The notes beneath the pieces were generated by a model. The model saw only the letters and a list, made by a program, of their open reading frames with translations, did not search any database and was not told where the DNA came from. The translations under genes were made by a program, and so were the position numbers. A stretch of DNA of 64,000 nt from assembly GCA_964410945.1 (NCBI GenBank), contig CAYPJE010000009.1, positions 1-64,000 on the forward strand, in the 5' to 3' direction. The DNA comes from CAYPJE01 sp964410945 (GTDB taxonomy: Bacteria; Fidelibacterota; Marinisomatia; Marinisomatales; TCS56). This document shows, piece by piece, positions 37,073 through 46,132 of the stretch. Positions within the stretch are counted from its first letter, which is position 1. Each line of letters starts with the position of its first letter.

Positions 37073-37915
37073 TCAGGGGATCAGTGGCATGAACCGGCTG
37101 ATAACAATTCCATCGAAGAAAGCCCCGTCCTCCGGAAAATAATACTCCATAAAATCCAGTTTGACCGTCTCGCCGGCCGATTGGGAAGCATGAACAAGAT
37201 ATTTATTATCAATAATCATACCTTCATGGCCAAAGATGATTCCCATGCTCCAGTACTTCGATTTAACAAATGATACAATGCAGACTTCCGGTAGCGACGC
37301 CAGCAATTCAGCAGTTATCATCTCGTTGGGGATATAATTGAGATCAATTGGGCGCTGCCAATCTAACTCCAGGAATTCGGTTCCGTCGTCTTTCATATTT
37401 AGTGTCAGTGCGATTGATTCCAGTTTATCCGCCGGCAGTAGTTGATCGGTGATATTTACGGTATTCGGATTGGCGGTTACCCGGTCGGCGGTATAATGCC
37501 AGCGCGATTTGTATGTGGGAATTTTAATTCCCTCATCATCAGCTTTATAATGAATTTCAACCATGTTCTTTCGGGCTTCTCCCCAATTATTGCTCTGTGC
37601 GAATGCCAAGGTCGTGAGTACATGTCCGGTACAGTCCGATACATCAAGCCGGATGATGGGATCGAGGTCCGGCTCCACTTCCTCCCCCAGTTTAAAAATT
37701 TCGTACGGTGTTCCCACCCGCCATAATGCAATGGCCTTGACACGATCTTCAAAAACAGGGTAATGTTTGTGAAATTCCGGCAACATGGAATTAACCTGGG
37801 TTTCCGATAATGTCCATGGTTCTGGCAGGGATTCCAGCCAATCGGCTGGCTTTTGGCAACTCGTCATAGTCAGCTGCATTACCGTCAAAAAAGCAATTAC
37901 AATAGTTTTTTTCAT
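37073..37915 (-). CDS. DUF1460-like lipoprotein (NlpC/P60-related amidase-like)
   Basis: The start at 37915 (MKKTIVIAFLTVMQLTMTSC) has AGAGGT 6 bases upstream and makes a lipoprotein signal ending 'TMTSC'; the longer frame lacks this. The mature protein resembles DUF1460 (PF07313): 'ALWRVGTPYEIFKLGEE', 'LDVSDCTGHVLTTLAFAQ' with the nucleophile Cys, 'WHYTADRVTA', 'VCIVSFVKSKYWSMGIIFG' and 'LVHASQSAGETVKLD'. DUF1460 members are predicted cysteine amidases acting on peptidoglycan peptides. The His usually found in the 'THVG' motif appears as Ser-Met (WSMG) here. The gene follows the homocysteine methyltransferase by 10 bases, an unexpected partner. Confidence 0.7.
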   Translation of the reverse strand: MKKTIVIAFLTVMQLTMTSCQKPADWLESLPEPWTLSETQVNSMLPEFHKHYPVFEDRVKAIALWRVGTPYEIFKLGEEVEPDLDPIIRLDVSDCTGHVLTTLAFAQSNNWGEARKNMVEIHYKADDEGIKIPTYKSRWHYTADRVTANPNTVNITDQLLPADKLESIALTLNMKDDGTEFLELDWQRPIDLNYIPNEMITAELLASLPEVCIVSFVKSKYWSMGIIFGHEGMIIDNKYLVHASQSAGETVKLDFMEYYFPEDGAFFDGIVISRFMPLIP

Positions 37916-37925
37916 TTTATACCTC

Positions 37926-38816
37926 TTAATTCTTCTGCTGATCAACAACTGATCGGATGGCTTTAATATGCTCGGGAGTTGTTCCGCAGCAACCGCCAAA
38001 CACAGCTACCCCCGCATCGATCAAGCGGGGCATTACTGATGCAAAATAAGCGGGAGATTCCGGGTAGACCAATTCACCTTCCATAAGTTCAGGCTGACCG
38101 GCATTGGCCTGGATGATAGTGGGTTTATCGGTCAATTCGTTTAATTCAATGGCAATTTCAGTCATAATATCTATTCCATTGCCACAGTTGGAACCTAAAA
38201 TATCCGCCCCGGCAACTTCCAATCCTTGGATCGACGCTTGCAGCGCATCACCCATAATTGTGAAAAATCCGTTTGGCTTTTTATCAAATACCATGGTTGC
38301 CATAACTGGAATATCCGGATCAATTGATTTGGCCGCTTCTACTGCCAGAACCGCTTCCCTGAGGTCGGTCATTGTTTCCACACAGATAAGATCAACTCCC
38401 GACTCGATCAATGCAGAGATCTGGGAAATAAAACTATCACGGACCTCCTCAGTTGTTAAATCACCGTACGGTTTCAGTAGTTTTCCCACCGGTCCGCAGG
38501 ATCCGGATACATAGGCTCTGGTACCAACAACTGAGCGGACATGCTCCACCGCTAACCGGGTCAACTCGGCACACTTATCCTCAAGACCATATTCGCTTAA
38601 TTTTATCGGTGAGCCACCAAAGGTATTGGTCTGGATAATCTCTGCCCCCGCTTTCAGATATATTCTGGCAATTTCGATTACCGCCTCGGGGTGCTCCAGG
38701 TTCATCAACTCCGGGCATTCCCCGACTTTAAGTCCTCGCTGAAACAACATGGTTCCCATAGCGCCATCGGCCACAATTATCTGTTTATCATTAATACGGT
38801 TCAATAATGACTTCAA
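37926..38816 (-). CDS. Stand-alone homocysteine S-methyltransferase domain (MetH N-terminal type)
   Basis: 296 residues forming the zinc-dependent homocysteine-binding barrel of MetH: 'VADGAMGTMLFQRG' at the N-terminus, 'GAEIIQTNTFGGSPIKL', 'VSGSCGPVGKLLKPYG', 'ILGSNCGNGIDIM' and 'VFGGCCGTTPEHIKAI', giving the three Cys zinc ligands. The MetH folate, B12-binding and activation domains are absent from this polypeptide. Translation begins at a TTG at 38816 with GGAGG 6 bases upstream, and this start overlaps the stop of the activation-domain-like gene by 4 bases. It should accept a methyl group on homocysteine from a corrinoid or other donor encoded elsewhere. Confidence 0.88.
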   Translation of the reverse strand: MKSLLNRINDKQIIVADGAMGTMLFQRGLKVGECPELMNLEHPEAVIEIARIYLKAGAEIIQTNTFGGSPIKLSEYGLEDKCAELTRLAVEHVRSVVGTRAYVSGSCGPVGKLLKPYGDLTTEEVRDSFISQISALIESGVDLICVETMTDLREAVLAVEAAKSIDPDIPVMATMVFDKKPNGFFTIMGDALQASIQGLEVAGADILGSNCGNGIDIMTEIAIELNELTDKPTIIQANAGQPELMEGELVYPESPAYFASVMPRLIDAGVAVFGGCCGTTPEHIKAIRSVVDQQKN

Positions 38817-39538
38817 TCAGAACCTCCAGTAACAGATTTTATTCTCTCAATGCACGATTTACCAACACAGGCACGGCAGAAAGAAAACCGGGGTATAAAT
38901 TTATGAATAGTACGGTCACCAGCTACCAGGATACCGGTTACTGATTTCATTGGTATCATCAAAAATTCGTCGGTCAGGGTAACATCTATCGAATCCGGCT
39001 TCAAATATTCAAATATTTTTTCCTGGGAACTGATATGCCAGCCACAATACCCGGGACTGTAACTCAACACAGCTTTTTCTGTTTTTCCGAATCCGTAGCA
39101 TTTTTCAAAATATTGTTTTTCGATGATACTGACCCATTTCTCTGCCGCCAAGGATGTACAGGCATCCAGAATATACCCACTGACCGAATCCTTGCTCTGA
39201 AAATATTGTGCTATCTTATCACTGATGGAATAGCCGAGGGTCAGACAAAATAACGCCAGTGCGTCGGCTTGGGGATAAATTTCTTGCAGTGGTGATTCAG
39301 GACTGTTATTACCCTGCCCTTTGAAAATATATTGAAATTTATTCTTAGATATACTGTCAATAATCAGTTCCGGCCGGGCCGATTCCAGAAATAATTGTTC
39401 GGCTTCCTGCAAGTGAGAATTAACGCCAGTCGCAGGTTCGACACCCTGACTATACCCCAGATGACTCAGCAAATCAGCCCTGACCGGCAGCAGTTCCTGG
39501 GCTGATATTGTAGATGTGAGTAATTGTTTCCGGCTCAT
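38813..39538 (-). CDS. Stand-alone MetH activation-like domain protein
   Basis: 241 residues resembling the C-terminal reactivation domain of cobalamin-dependent methionine synthase: 'ALALFCLTLGYSISDKIAQ', 'ILDACTSLAAEKWVSIIEK', then the most telling block 'LSYSPGYCGWHISSQEKIF' followed by 'IDVTLTDEFLMIPMKSVTG', which matches the S-adenosylmethionine-binding RxxPGY region (here YSPGY, with the Arg changed). It ends in a Cys cluster 'FCRACVGKSCIER'. A stand-alone activation domain beside a truncated MetH is known from Thermotoga maritima. It overlaps the methyltransferase gene by 4 bases (TTGA), so the two are coupled. Confidence 0.8.
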   Translation of the reverse strand: MSRKQLLTSTISAQELLPVRADLLSHLGYSQGVEPATGVNSHLQEAEQLFLESARPELIIDSISKNKFQYIFKGQGNNSPESPLQEIYPQADALALFCLTLGYSISDKIAQYFQSKDSVSGYILDACTSLAAEKWVSIIEKQYFEKCYGFGKTEKAVLSYSPGYCGWHISSQEKIFEYLKPDSIDVTLTDEFLMIPMKSVTGILVAGDRTIHKFIPRFSFCRACVGKSCIERIKSVTGGSD

Positions 39539-39627
39539 TATACTGATTTAATCGTTGCCGGAAATTACCGTTTAGATGACCCTAACTGGCAAATTAAAAC
39601 TATAACGCGAGGATGTATTATTACATT

Positions 39628-39659
39628 AAAAAAGGGTGGTAATCAGCCACCCTTTTTTC
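39628..39659. terminator. Bidirectional Rho-independent terminator
   Basis: AAAAAAGGGTGG and CCACCCTTTTTT flank a 7-base loop, giving a stem with A and T tracts usable on both strands. On the minus strand it terminates the transcript of cassette C, 29 bases after the PorV-like stop codon. Confidence 0.88.
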
Positions 39660-39687
39660 TATCAGCTAATCGAGAAACTAGTATAAG

Positions 39688-40671
39688 CTAAAACTCAAGA
39701 CCCATTGACAAGTTCGTAACATTACCCAACAGTCCAAATGCCATGTAAGACATATCGACATAAACACCGACAAATGGTAGTGATAAACCAAGACCTGCTG
39801 TTAAGCCACCTTCATCCGAACCGATGGCATAGCCGGCCCGAACAGCCAACATATTCATCAGAGTCAACTCGGTTCCCAGGTTAACCTGTTCATTATTGTC
39901 CGGGGGATGGATCGCGTCAGCAACCAGCACCATTTTGGTACCGCCTGCGGCACTCATCTCGATTACATCCATCGCAATTCCGAATCGGAACATCAACGGC
40001 AGGGCATAATCATCAAAACGGGTTGAACTACCCGGATCTTCCAGGTCAGTATAGTTATTGTAACTGCCATCGAAGGCGATATCAGAGCCAAAATTGGTCA
40101 TGGACATACCAATTTTCAGACCACGCCAGCGGGTATCATATAACGATCCTACATCAATGGCCCAGCCATCAGCAATCAAATCGGTATAATCTTCACGGAC
40201 ATATTTGATTGTCATACCCATGGAAAACTGATCAGTCAGATTCTTGGCCCATGATGCACCGGCCGCCATACTTTGAACGGTAAACATTTCACCGGTGCCG
40301 TCAGGTGCATAAGGTGTACGCACCCGCATTTCACCAACATTCATATCCTGGTAATGGACACCGATTTTACCCATCTGTCCCATGTCCAGGTTAACTGCCA
40401 AAGCATTGAAAATGATGTCCGCCGGCCAGCTGGTATGGCTGGCATAGACCGCATTCTTAGGCGACAGTGACATACCGGCAACATTCCAGAAAACAGCTGA
40501 ACCGTCATTAGCCATACCGGCAAATGCTTCACCCATTGCTGAAGCCCGCGCTCCTACCGGAACCGACAGGAATTTTGCACCTGTCATACCAGCTTTCTGA
40601 CTGGCGTCCTGCCCAAAGGCCAGGCCAGTTAAAACCAGCAGGCTTATGCATAAAATGAGAAATCTCTTCAT
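39688..40671 (-). CDS. PorV/PorQ-like outer-membrane barrel (cassette C)
   Basis: The start at 40671 (MKRFLILCISLLVLTGLAFG) has AAGGAG 8 bases upstream; the in-frame extension to 40698 overlaps the gene before it. After the signal peptide come 'AGMTGAKFLSVPVGARASAM', 'GSAVFWNVAGMSL', 'WAKNLTDQFSMGMTIKYVR', 'AIDVGSLYDTRWRGLKIGM' and a terminal 'NLSMGLEF', the PorV-like pattern. It is more distant from the cassette A and B barrels than those are from each other. It is the last gene of cassette C and is followed by a terminator. Confidence 0.84.
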   Translation of the reverse strand: MKRFLILCISLLVLTGLAFGQDASQKAGMTGAKFLSVPVGARASAMGEAFAGMANDGSAVFWNVAGMSLSPKNAVYASHTSWPADIIFNALAVNLDMGQMGKIGVHYQDMNVGEMRVRTPYAPDGTGEMFTVQSMAAGASWAKNLTDQFSMGMTIKYVREDYTDLIADGWAIDVGSLYDTRWRGLKIGMSMTNFGSDIAFDGSYNNYTDLEDPGSSTRFDDYALPLMFRFGIAMDVIEMSAAGGTKMVLVADAIHPPDNNEQVNLGTELTLMNMLAVRAGYAIGSDEGGLTAGLGLSLPFVGVYVDMSYMAFGLLGNVTNLSMGLEF

Positions 40672-40697
40672 TGTAAATCTCCTTTTCTTACCTGTCA

Positions 40698-42788
40698 TCA
40701 GCGCATGACAACAAATTTGCCGACCTGGGTATCACCATCTTCGTCTTCAACAACGAAAAGATAGACACCGCTAACAATACTGGTACCATGCCTGGTAAGC
40801 AGATCCCAGTTTTCAAAACTGTTGCCGTCGTTATTTACCAGTTCAATGATAAAATCTCCGGTCAGGGTATAAACCCGGATCGTCGACTCACCTTCCGGCA
40901 GGTTAATAAATTGGAGTTTGGCCCACCATTGCTCATCGAATGATGGCACGTGATCCCAGAGGGCACTTCCTTTATATGGATTTGGGACGGTAGCTACATC
41001 ACCCAGCTTCTCGGCCGGGGCTGAAGCAACATCAACCTCGATACCAGCTCCGCGGGAACTTTCAAGCTCACCAATCGGCGTCAAACCATTATCAAAGGAT
41101 GTGACTGCATAGTAGTAATTGAATCCCTTATTTACATCCTTATCCAGGTAGCTGTATGCCAGGCCGGTTTCACCACCGACACCATTTCCGTCGATATCGT
41201 AGGCCGCCAGCGGCAACCAGATACGGGCACCGGAATTATCGGTTCGATCACTTTTATAGACCCGGTAGCCCTCAAAATCGGCTTCACCGGACAATGGATC
41301 GATATAGCCTTCCACTGTACTGGTGCTGGACGCCCAATCCAATTGAATATAACCTTCAGGGGTCGGTGTGATTGTCACCTCTGGGGATGGTGGTGGAGTA
41401 GCTGCCAACCAGTCAGCGTCATATAGTTCCTGAGCAAAGGCCATCACATCACGAAGGCTTCCCGGATTATTATGGGGATCGGGATTATCCCGGTCACCTA
41501 ACCCATCACCGACACCGGCTGCAACATACCAACGAACCGTATCACCGGATGCCAGGTCAAAGGGACCAATTGAATGGAGATACCGGTAATCATATGGCGC
41601 CGGCGGGACAGCCGCATAAACACCATTGGACATAAACTGGAATTTCAGGGCATCAGAAGACGGATCGTCATCAATGGTCCACCAGTTATGCGAAGCACAC
41701 ATGCCTGAATTACCATTGTTATCAGGAATCGATGTACCCAGTGTACGGACACCAATATATCCTTCTGACAATCCATTCTCACCTTCGTCAGGACCGGCTA
41801 CATCCGGATCGTCGCCATCATAGCCATAGGACAGGTTGTCGCTTGCCAGGTAGGCTGTCAGGTCATCGTACCAGTATTCACCGGTGGCCAGCGAGGAAAC
41901 ATCAAAGTCAAATCGCATCGCCATATATAGATCGGTTATAGTCTGGGGAATATCCGGAATCACATCACTCGGATTCTCTGAATCTTCTTCAGAACTGGTC
42001 CCAACATTTATTACCTCGAAATCATAGATTATGAAATCCTGGGCATAACTGTAACTCCAGGCATAGGTCCGCTCTATGACTTCCAGGCCCAGACCCGACT
42101 CACCGGCATTGTGACGGTCCAACCAGAGATCATTGTAGATCGTGTAACTGTCTTCTTCCGAGACAGCAGCAAAATCCTCATTGATCAAGCCATCACCATC
42201 GTTATCGATAAAATCCAATGGATCTTCATCCACTAATCCATCGCCATCATCATCATAATCGGGCTGGCCGTATTCATCAATATCGTACCACAGGTAGTAA
42301 TCTGTATTCACCAGATCCTCATCCGGTCGATTGGCCGAAGCCAGAACAATTACATAGTCGTTGGATGTGAAATCGGCACCGTTTACCGCCGTATATTCGG
42401 CGATCCGGTCATTAGACAACTGTGGAAACCATTCGTCCTCATCACCGGCCGTACAGTGGATTGTACCCGTTTGATCGCGTCCGGCAACCCAGAATGCACC
42501 GGAATACAGATACATATTTCCACTGCCACCGGGCCATTCCATTGAGGGTGTAACCATATCTTCGTCACCGAAACGCCCATAGTTAGTTAAATTAACCCAT
42601 ACCCGGCCGATTGTATGCGGCACGGCTCCAATGGGAACAATTCGTTCCAGCGAAGGCGGTGAACCGGCATTCCAGTCACGGGCAACAGTTACATCAGTAA
42701 CTGTTGCCGCAACCAATAATATCGCCAGTATTGTCACCATCCAAGCACTCCGCGAAGAACGGTAGAGATAGTTGTTTTTGAAAGGCAT
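40698..42788 (-). CDS. Large secreted protein with Ca-binding-type repeats, Fn3 and C-terminal sorting-like domain (cassette C)
   Basis: The ATG at 42788 is preceded by AGGAGG with 5-base spacing. A signal segment 'MVTILAILLVAATVTDVTVA' follows a short basic N-terminus. Near residue 185 two aspartate-rich turns, 'DYDDDGDGLVDED' and 'DNDGDGLINED', look like calcium-binding thrombospondin-3/EF-hand-style loops. Fn3-like sequence ('EVTITPTPEGYIQLDW', 'FEGYRVYKSDRTD') precedes a C-terminal domain from ~599 with 'VATVPNPYKGSAL', 'IRVYTLTGDFI' and 'IVSGVYLFVVED'. It corresponds by position and layout to the large proteins of cassettes A and B. Substrate unknown. Confidence 0.76.
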   Translation of the reverse strand: MPFKNNYLYRSSRSAWMVTILAILLVAATVTDVTVARDWNAGSPPSLERIVPIGAVPHTIGRVWVNLTNYGRFGDEDMVTPSMEWPGGSGNMYLYSGAFWVAGRDQTGTIHCTAGDEDEWFPQLSNDRIAEYTAVNGADFTSNDYVIVLASANRPDEDLVNTDYYLWYDIDEYGQPDYDDDGDGLVDEDPLDFIDNDGDGLINEDFAAVSEEDSYTIYNDLWLDRHNAGESGLGLEVIERTYAWSYSYAQDFIIYDFEVINVGTSSEEDSENPSDVIPDIPQTITDLYMAMRFDFDVSSLATGEYWYDDLTAYLASDNLSYGYDGDDPDVAGPDEGENGLSEGYIGVRTLGTSIPDNNGNSGMCASHNWWTIDDDPSSDALKFQFMSNGVYAAVPPAPYDYRYLHSIGPFDLASGDTVRWYVAAGVGDGLGDRDNPDPHNNPGSLRDVMAFAQELYDADWLAATPPPSPEVTITPTPEGYIQLDWASSTSTVEGYIDPLSGEADFEGYRVYKSDRTDNSGARIWLPLAAYDIDGNGVGGETGLAYSYLDKDVNKGFNYYYAVTSFDNGLTPIGELESSRGAGIEVDVASAPAEKLGDVATVPNPYKGSALWDHVPSFDEQWWAKLQFINLPEGESTIRVYTLTGDFIIELVNNDGNSFENWDLLTRHGTSIVSGVYLFVVEDEDGDTQVGKFVVMR

Positions 42789-42814
42789 CTTAACCTCCTG
42801 AATCTTCACAATAA

Positions 42815-45800
42815 TTACCAGTTAATCTCGATACCAAGCTTCGCATGCCGGGGCTCGGTCCAGACGGTCCAGTCCTGATATCGGCCTTCCGGATCCTGGT
42901 AGTGATCAGCAACACCGTTTCCATCGCGGTCCACTTCAGACTGGTACCATTCAGAGCTGTAAGGCACACCCTCGGGTGAGTAGACCATGTTCTCGGTATT
43001 CAACACATTGTACACTTCCAGATAGGTGATCAACCGGCCAATACCGATATCAAATCCTTTCTGAATCCGCATATCCAGCTGATTGGTAGCCGGCAGACGG
43101 CCATCATTCTCAGCAGGTACTGTCGTGGCAGAGGCACGGTCCTGTGTATCATACGGGAAACCGCTGCCGTAACGGTCAGTAACATTAAACATCCAGTCAC
43201 CCATCAACTGATTTCTGGCAGCAGGAATATAGTAGGTGAACTTGGCACTCAATGTATGGGTCTGATCATGGTCCAGGGCATGGGGATCGGATGGGGTCAC
43301 CAGGTTCCGCCAGAGATAAGTACCACCCAACTGCGGATCGGAGAGACGACCACTGGTCACCATGTAGGTATAGTTAATATCGGCTGAGAAATTATTGCTC
43401 ATCCGCTTGTCAACTGCGACCTCAAAGCCTTTGACGGCACCCCAGTCGGCATTTTCATAAATCCAGAACCGGGTACCGGCCAGGTTATTGATCTGGCTCT
43501 GCTGGACCCAACCAAAGATATCCTTGTAGTATCCGGTAATATCTACTTTCATGTTAGCGGTAAACTGGTGGGTAAAACCAACCTCGTATGAAACTGTCCG
43601 CTGTGGTTCCAGCTCGGGATTACCAATTTCCTCATAGGCTCCTTCGGTGCTGTAGCCAATATTCTCAAAGAAATACCGCCAGTCGGGGCGCTGGAGGAAA
43701 TGGTTGTAACTGAAATGCAGTACATCACGATCGGTGATCGGATGTGAGATACCCAACCGGGGACTGATGTAAACCTTGGCACCCACATTGTCACTCCAGT
43801 TAACCGGATTTTTAATCTCACCTGTTTCCTCATCAACTGGTGCAGAGAGGGGATCCAAGGCATCGTCAGAATAGACAACATCGCCCAGATTATAAGAATC
43901 CAAACGGATGCCGGCATTGACGATCAGGCCGCCCATCTCAATTTTATCCCTGAAATATATACCCCATTCAGTGGGCTTTTCATGCCATTCATCCAGGTAA
44001 TAATTGGAAAGCGAAAAAGTGGCGATACTGAACATAGACAAATCATAACGCAGGAATTCACCACCAATCTGCAGGAAATGAATCGGATGAATCTGATTCG
44101 AATAGTCCAGTTTGAAAGTCGACACATTGGAATAGGATTCCAGGTGCCCGTAACCATCACCATATGATTTCCAGAGCGCATCCGAGACGTAGAACAATTG
44201 TCCTTCATCAAGCTCGGGATGGGAAACACCGGTCTCTTCAACCTCGTTGTCACCGTTCACAAACAGCCAGTCTGATGTCCAATCCCAGCTATCGGTTTCG
44301 GCATTGTACTGGGCTTCCCAGATTTCTTTCCAGCCAACCGGATTCTGTTCAGACCACAGGTGGTTGGAAGGATCGTTATGGTCGACCAGCAGATCAGGAT
44401 TACCAATCCGCCATTCCCCCAGGTAAGCGGCATTGTAATCAGGGGAACTGGTATCGACTTTGGTTGGATCCTGAGTCCAGATATAGACCAGGCCATCATC
44501 CTCGGTAGTATACCTTAGTTCGCGTGATTCGCTATAAGCGTAGGGTCCGGAGGTTGAATCCGGATGCCCGCTTTTAACTGTCATGCGTTTGAAAACCAGG
44601 TACTCATCGGTGTCACCATCACCATCACGATCATCATAATCATGATATTTTTGATCGTAGGTGGAATTATACTGCCCGAAAGTCAACGTCAGGTACGAAT
44701 TGGCATTGATGGCATGATTCATCACACCAGTGAAGATCATTGTGCTCTTCAACCGGTCCGGCAGTATCGACAAGGTCGGCTGCAGGGTACCATATCCGGG
44801 AACATAGGCTTCCGTATTGTACTTGGCATACTCATAGTCGTATACAGTGTACAACTGCTTTGATGTCAGATAGCTTATATTGAATTTTGTCTTCTGACTA
44901 AGTTGATAGGTCAGCTTACCAAGGATACTGTAATTTTCGCGCTGCTGGTTGTTAAAATGTCCCTGGGCCTGATCAAGGTATTCACCCGATAAAGCGTAAA
45001 AGGCATTTTTCATCAACGGTCCATTGAAGGCGAAGGAGTATTTATTCCGTTTGTAATCACCGCGTGTGTCGGTCCAGATGGGAGTACTGTTCGAGTAACT
45101 CTCTACATTACCATCGATGTAAACGGCTTCGCTATTCTTATGTAGCTCTTCAATGGCAGCGGCATCCATTTCGGTACCACCGATTACTATCCGGCCACCC
45201 CGGGCCACCAGGCTGTCACCGATCATATAATCCGGTGCCAGTTTGAAGTCAGGATCGATATACCATTCCCGGTCATAGGTTTCATTCAAAGAACTGAATA
45301 TGCGACCTTCGTCGGTTACCCTGAACCGGCCGGAATGTTTGTCACGACCTTCGGCAGTAGCGATGTTTATCACTGCATCCTGGGCATTTCCATATTCCGG
45401 TGAATAACCACCACTCATCATTTCGATTTCCTCAAAAGCGAATTCCGGAAGGTCCACATTCAAACTGATATCAGTGCTGGGACCTCCAGCTTGAGCGCCA
45501 TTGGTTGAATTGGTCTGACTGTTACCCTGACCGGCACCATATCCAGTCATCGGGTTACGCATGCTGACACCATCTATATAAAAGATGGTACCACTTGACC
45601 GGCCACCACGAACGCTCATGCCAACGGCTCCAGCTTCCATGGTAACCAGATCGGTAAACGATTCGGATGGGACGGATGTGATATCACTGGCCGAAATGAA
45701 GGTCTTGGTGGCCGTGTTATCCATCTGGATCATTTTGCGTTCCGCCGTTACCGTGACTTCTTCACCGGCAATAACTTCCGTTTGCATATCGAAGTCAATG

Positions 45801-46105
45801 GTTGTCGTGTGGTCGATTGTGACTAGAACACCCATTACGGTGTAGTCCTTAAATCCAATATAGGTAGCTTTTAAATCCCAGGTTCCGACAGGAACATTCA
45901 GGATAAAATAGCGACCATCAATGTCAGTGGCACCACCCATTGTGGTACCTACAATCAAGACGTTGACACCTGCCAGGGGGTCGCCCGTCTCACTGTCTTT
46001 CACCAAACCAGTGATTTTACCTGTCGTAACAGCCATAGCCTGGCTGCAGAACAGGAATAAGATCACCGCCGATAGAAGTGTTCTGGTGAATTTTATTTTC
46101 TTCAT
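42815..46105 (-). CDS. SusC-like TonB-dependent outer-membrane receptor (cassette C)
   Basis: About 1096 residues from the ATG at 46105, with GAGGAG just upstream; the GTG four codons earlier is less likely. Signal peptide 'TLLSAVILFLFCSQAMA', carboxypeptidase-regulatory-like domain ('GKITGLVKDSETGDPLAG'), TonB-box-like 'EEVTVTAERK', plug ('FTDLVTMEAGAVGMSVRGG', 'IFYIDGVSMRNPMTGYG') with a Gly/Asn/Ser-rich insertion, and a barrel ending 'RHAKLGIEINW'. Acidic 'DDRDGDGDTDEY' and 'VDRDGNGVADH' stretches resemble calcium-binding loops in extracellular loops. It stands apart from the A and B receptors in sequence. It follows two lipoprotein genes and precedes the large secreted protein. Confidence 0.88.
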   Translation of the reverse strand: MKKIKFTRTLLSAVILFLFCSQAMAVTTGKITGLVKDSETGDPLAGVNVLIVGTTMGGATDIDGRYFILNVPVGTWDLKATYIGFKDYTVMGVLVTIDHTTTIDFDMQTEVIAGEEVTVTAERKMIQMDNTATKTFISASDITSVPSESFTDLVTMEAGAVGMSVRGGRSSGTIFYIDGVSMRNPMTGYGAGQGNSQTNSTNGAQAGGPSTDISLNVDLPEFAFEEIEMMSGGYSPEYGNAQDAVINIATAEGRDKHSGRFRVTDEGRIFSSLNETYDREWYIDPDFKLAPDYMIGDSLVARGGRIVIGGTEMDAAAIEELHKNSEAVYIDGNVESYSNSTPIWTDTRGDYKRNKYSFAFNGPLMKNAFYALSGEYLDQAQGHFNNQQRENYSILGKLTYQLSQKTKFNISYLTSKQLYTVYDYEYAKYNTEAYVPGYGTLQPTLSILPDRLKSTMIFTGVMNHAINANSYLTLTFGQYNSTYDQKYHDYDDRDGDGDTDEYLVFKRMTVKSGHPDSTSGPYAYSESRELRYTTEDDGLVYIWTQDPTKVDTSSPDYNAAYLGEWRIGNPDLLVDHNDPSNHLWSEQNPVGWKEIWEAQYNAETDSWDWTSDWLFVNGDNEVEETGVSHPELDEGQLFYVSDALWKSYGDGYGHLESYSNVSTFKLDYSNQIHPIHFLQIGGEFLRYDLSMFSIATFSLSNYYLDEWHEKPTEWGIYFRDKIEMGGLIVNAGIRLDSYNLGDVVYSDDALDPLSAPVDEETGEIKNPVNWSDNVGAKVYISPRLGISHPITDRDVLHFSYNHFLQRPDWRYFFENIGYSTEGAYEEIGNPELEPQRTVSYEVGFTHQFTANMKVDITGYYKDIFGWVQQSQINNLAGTRFWIYENADWGAVKGFEVAVDKRMSNNFSADINYTYMVTSGRLSDPQLGGTYLWRNLVTPSDPHALDHDQTHTLSAKFTYYIPAARNQLMGDWMFNVTDRYGSGFPYDTQDRASATTVPAENDGRLPATNQLDMRIQKGFDIGIGRLITYLEVYNVLNTENMVYSPEGVPYSSEWYQSEVDRDGNGVADHYQDPEGRYQDWTVWTEPRHAKLGIEINW

Positions 46106-46132
46106 AGTACTCCTCACTTTGGCGATTGAACG

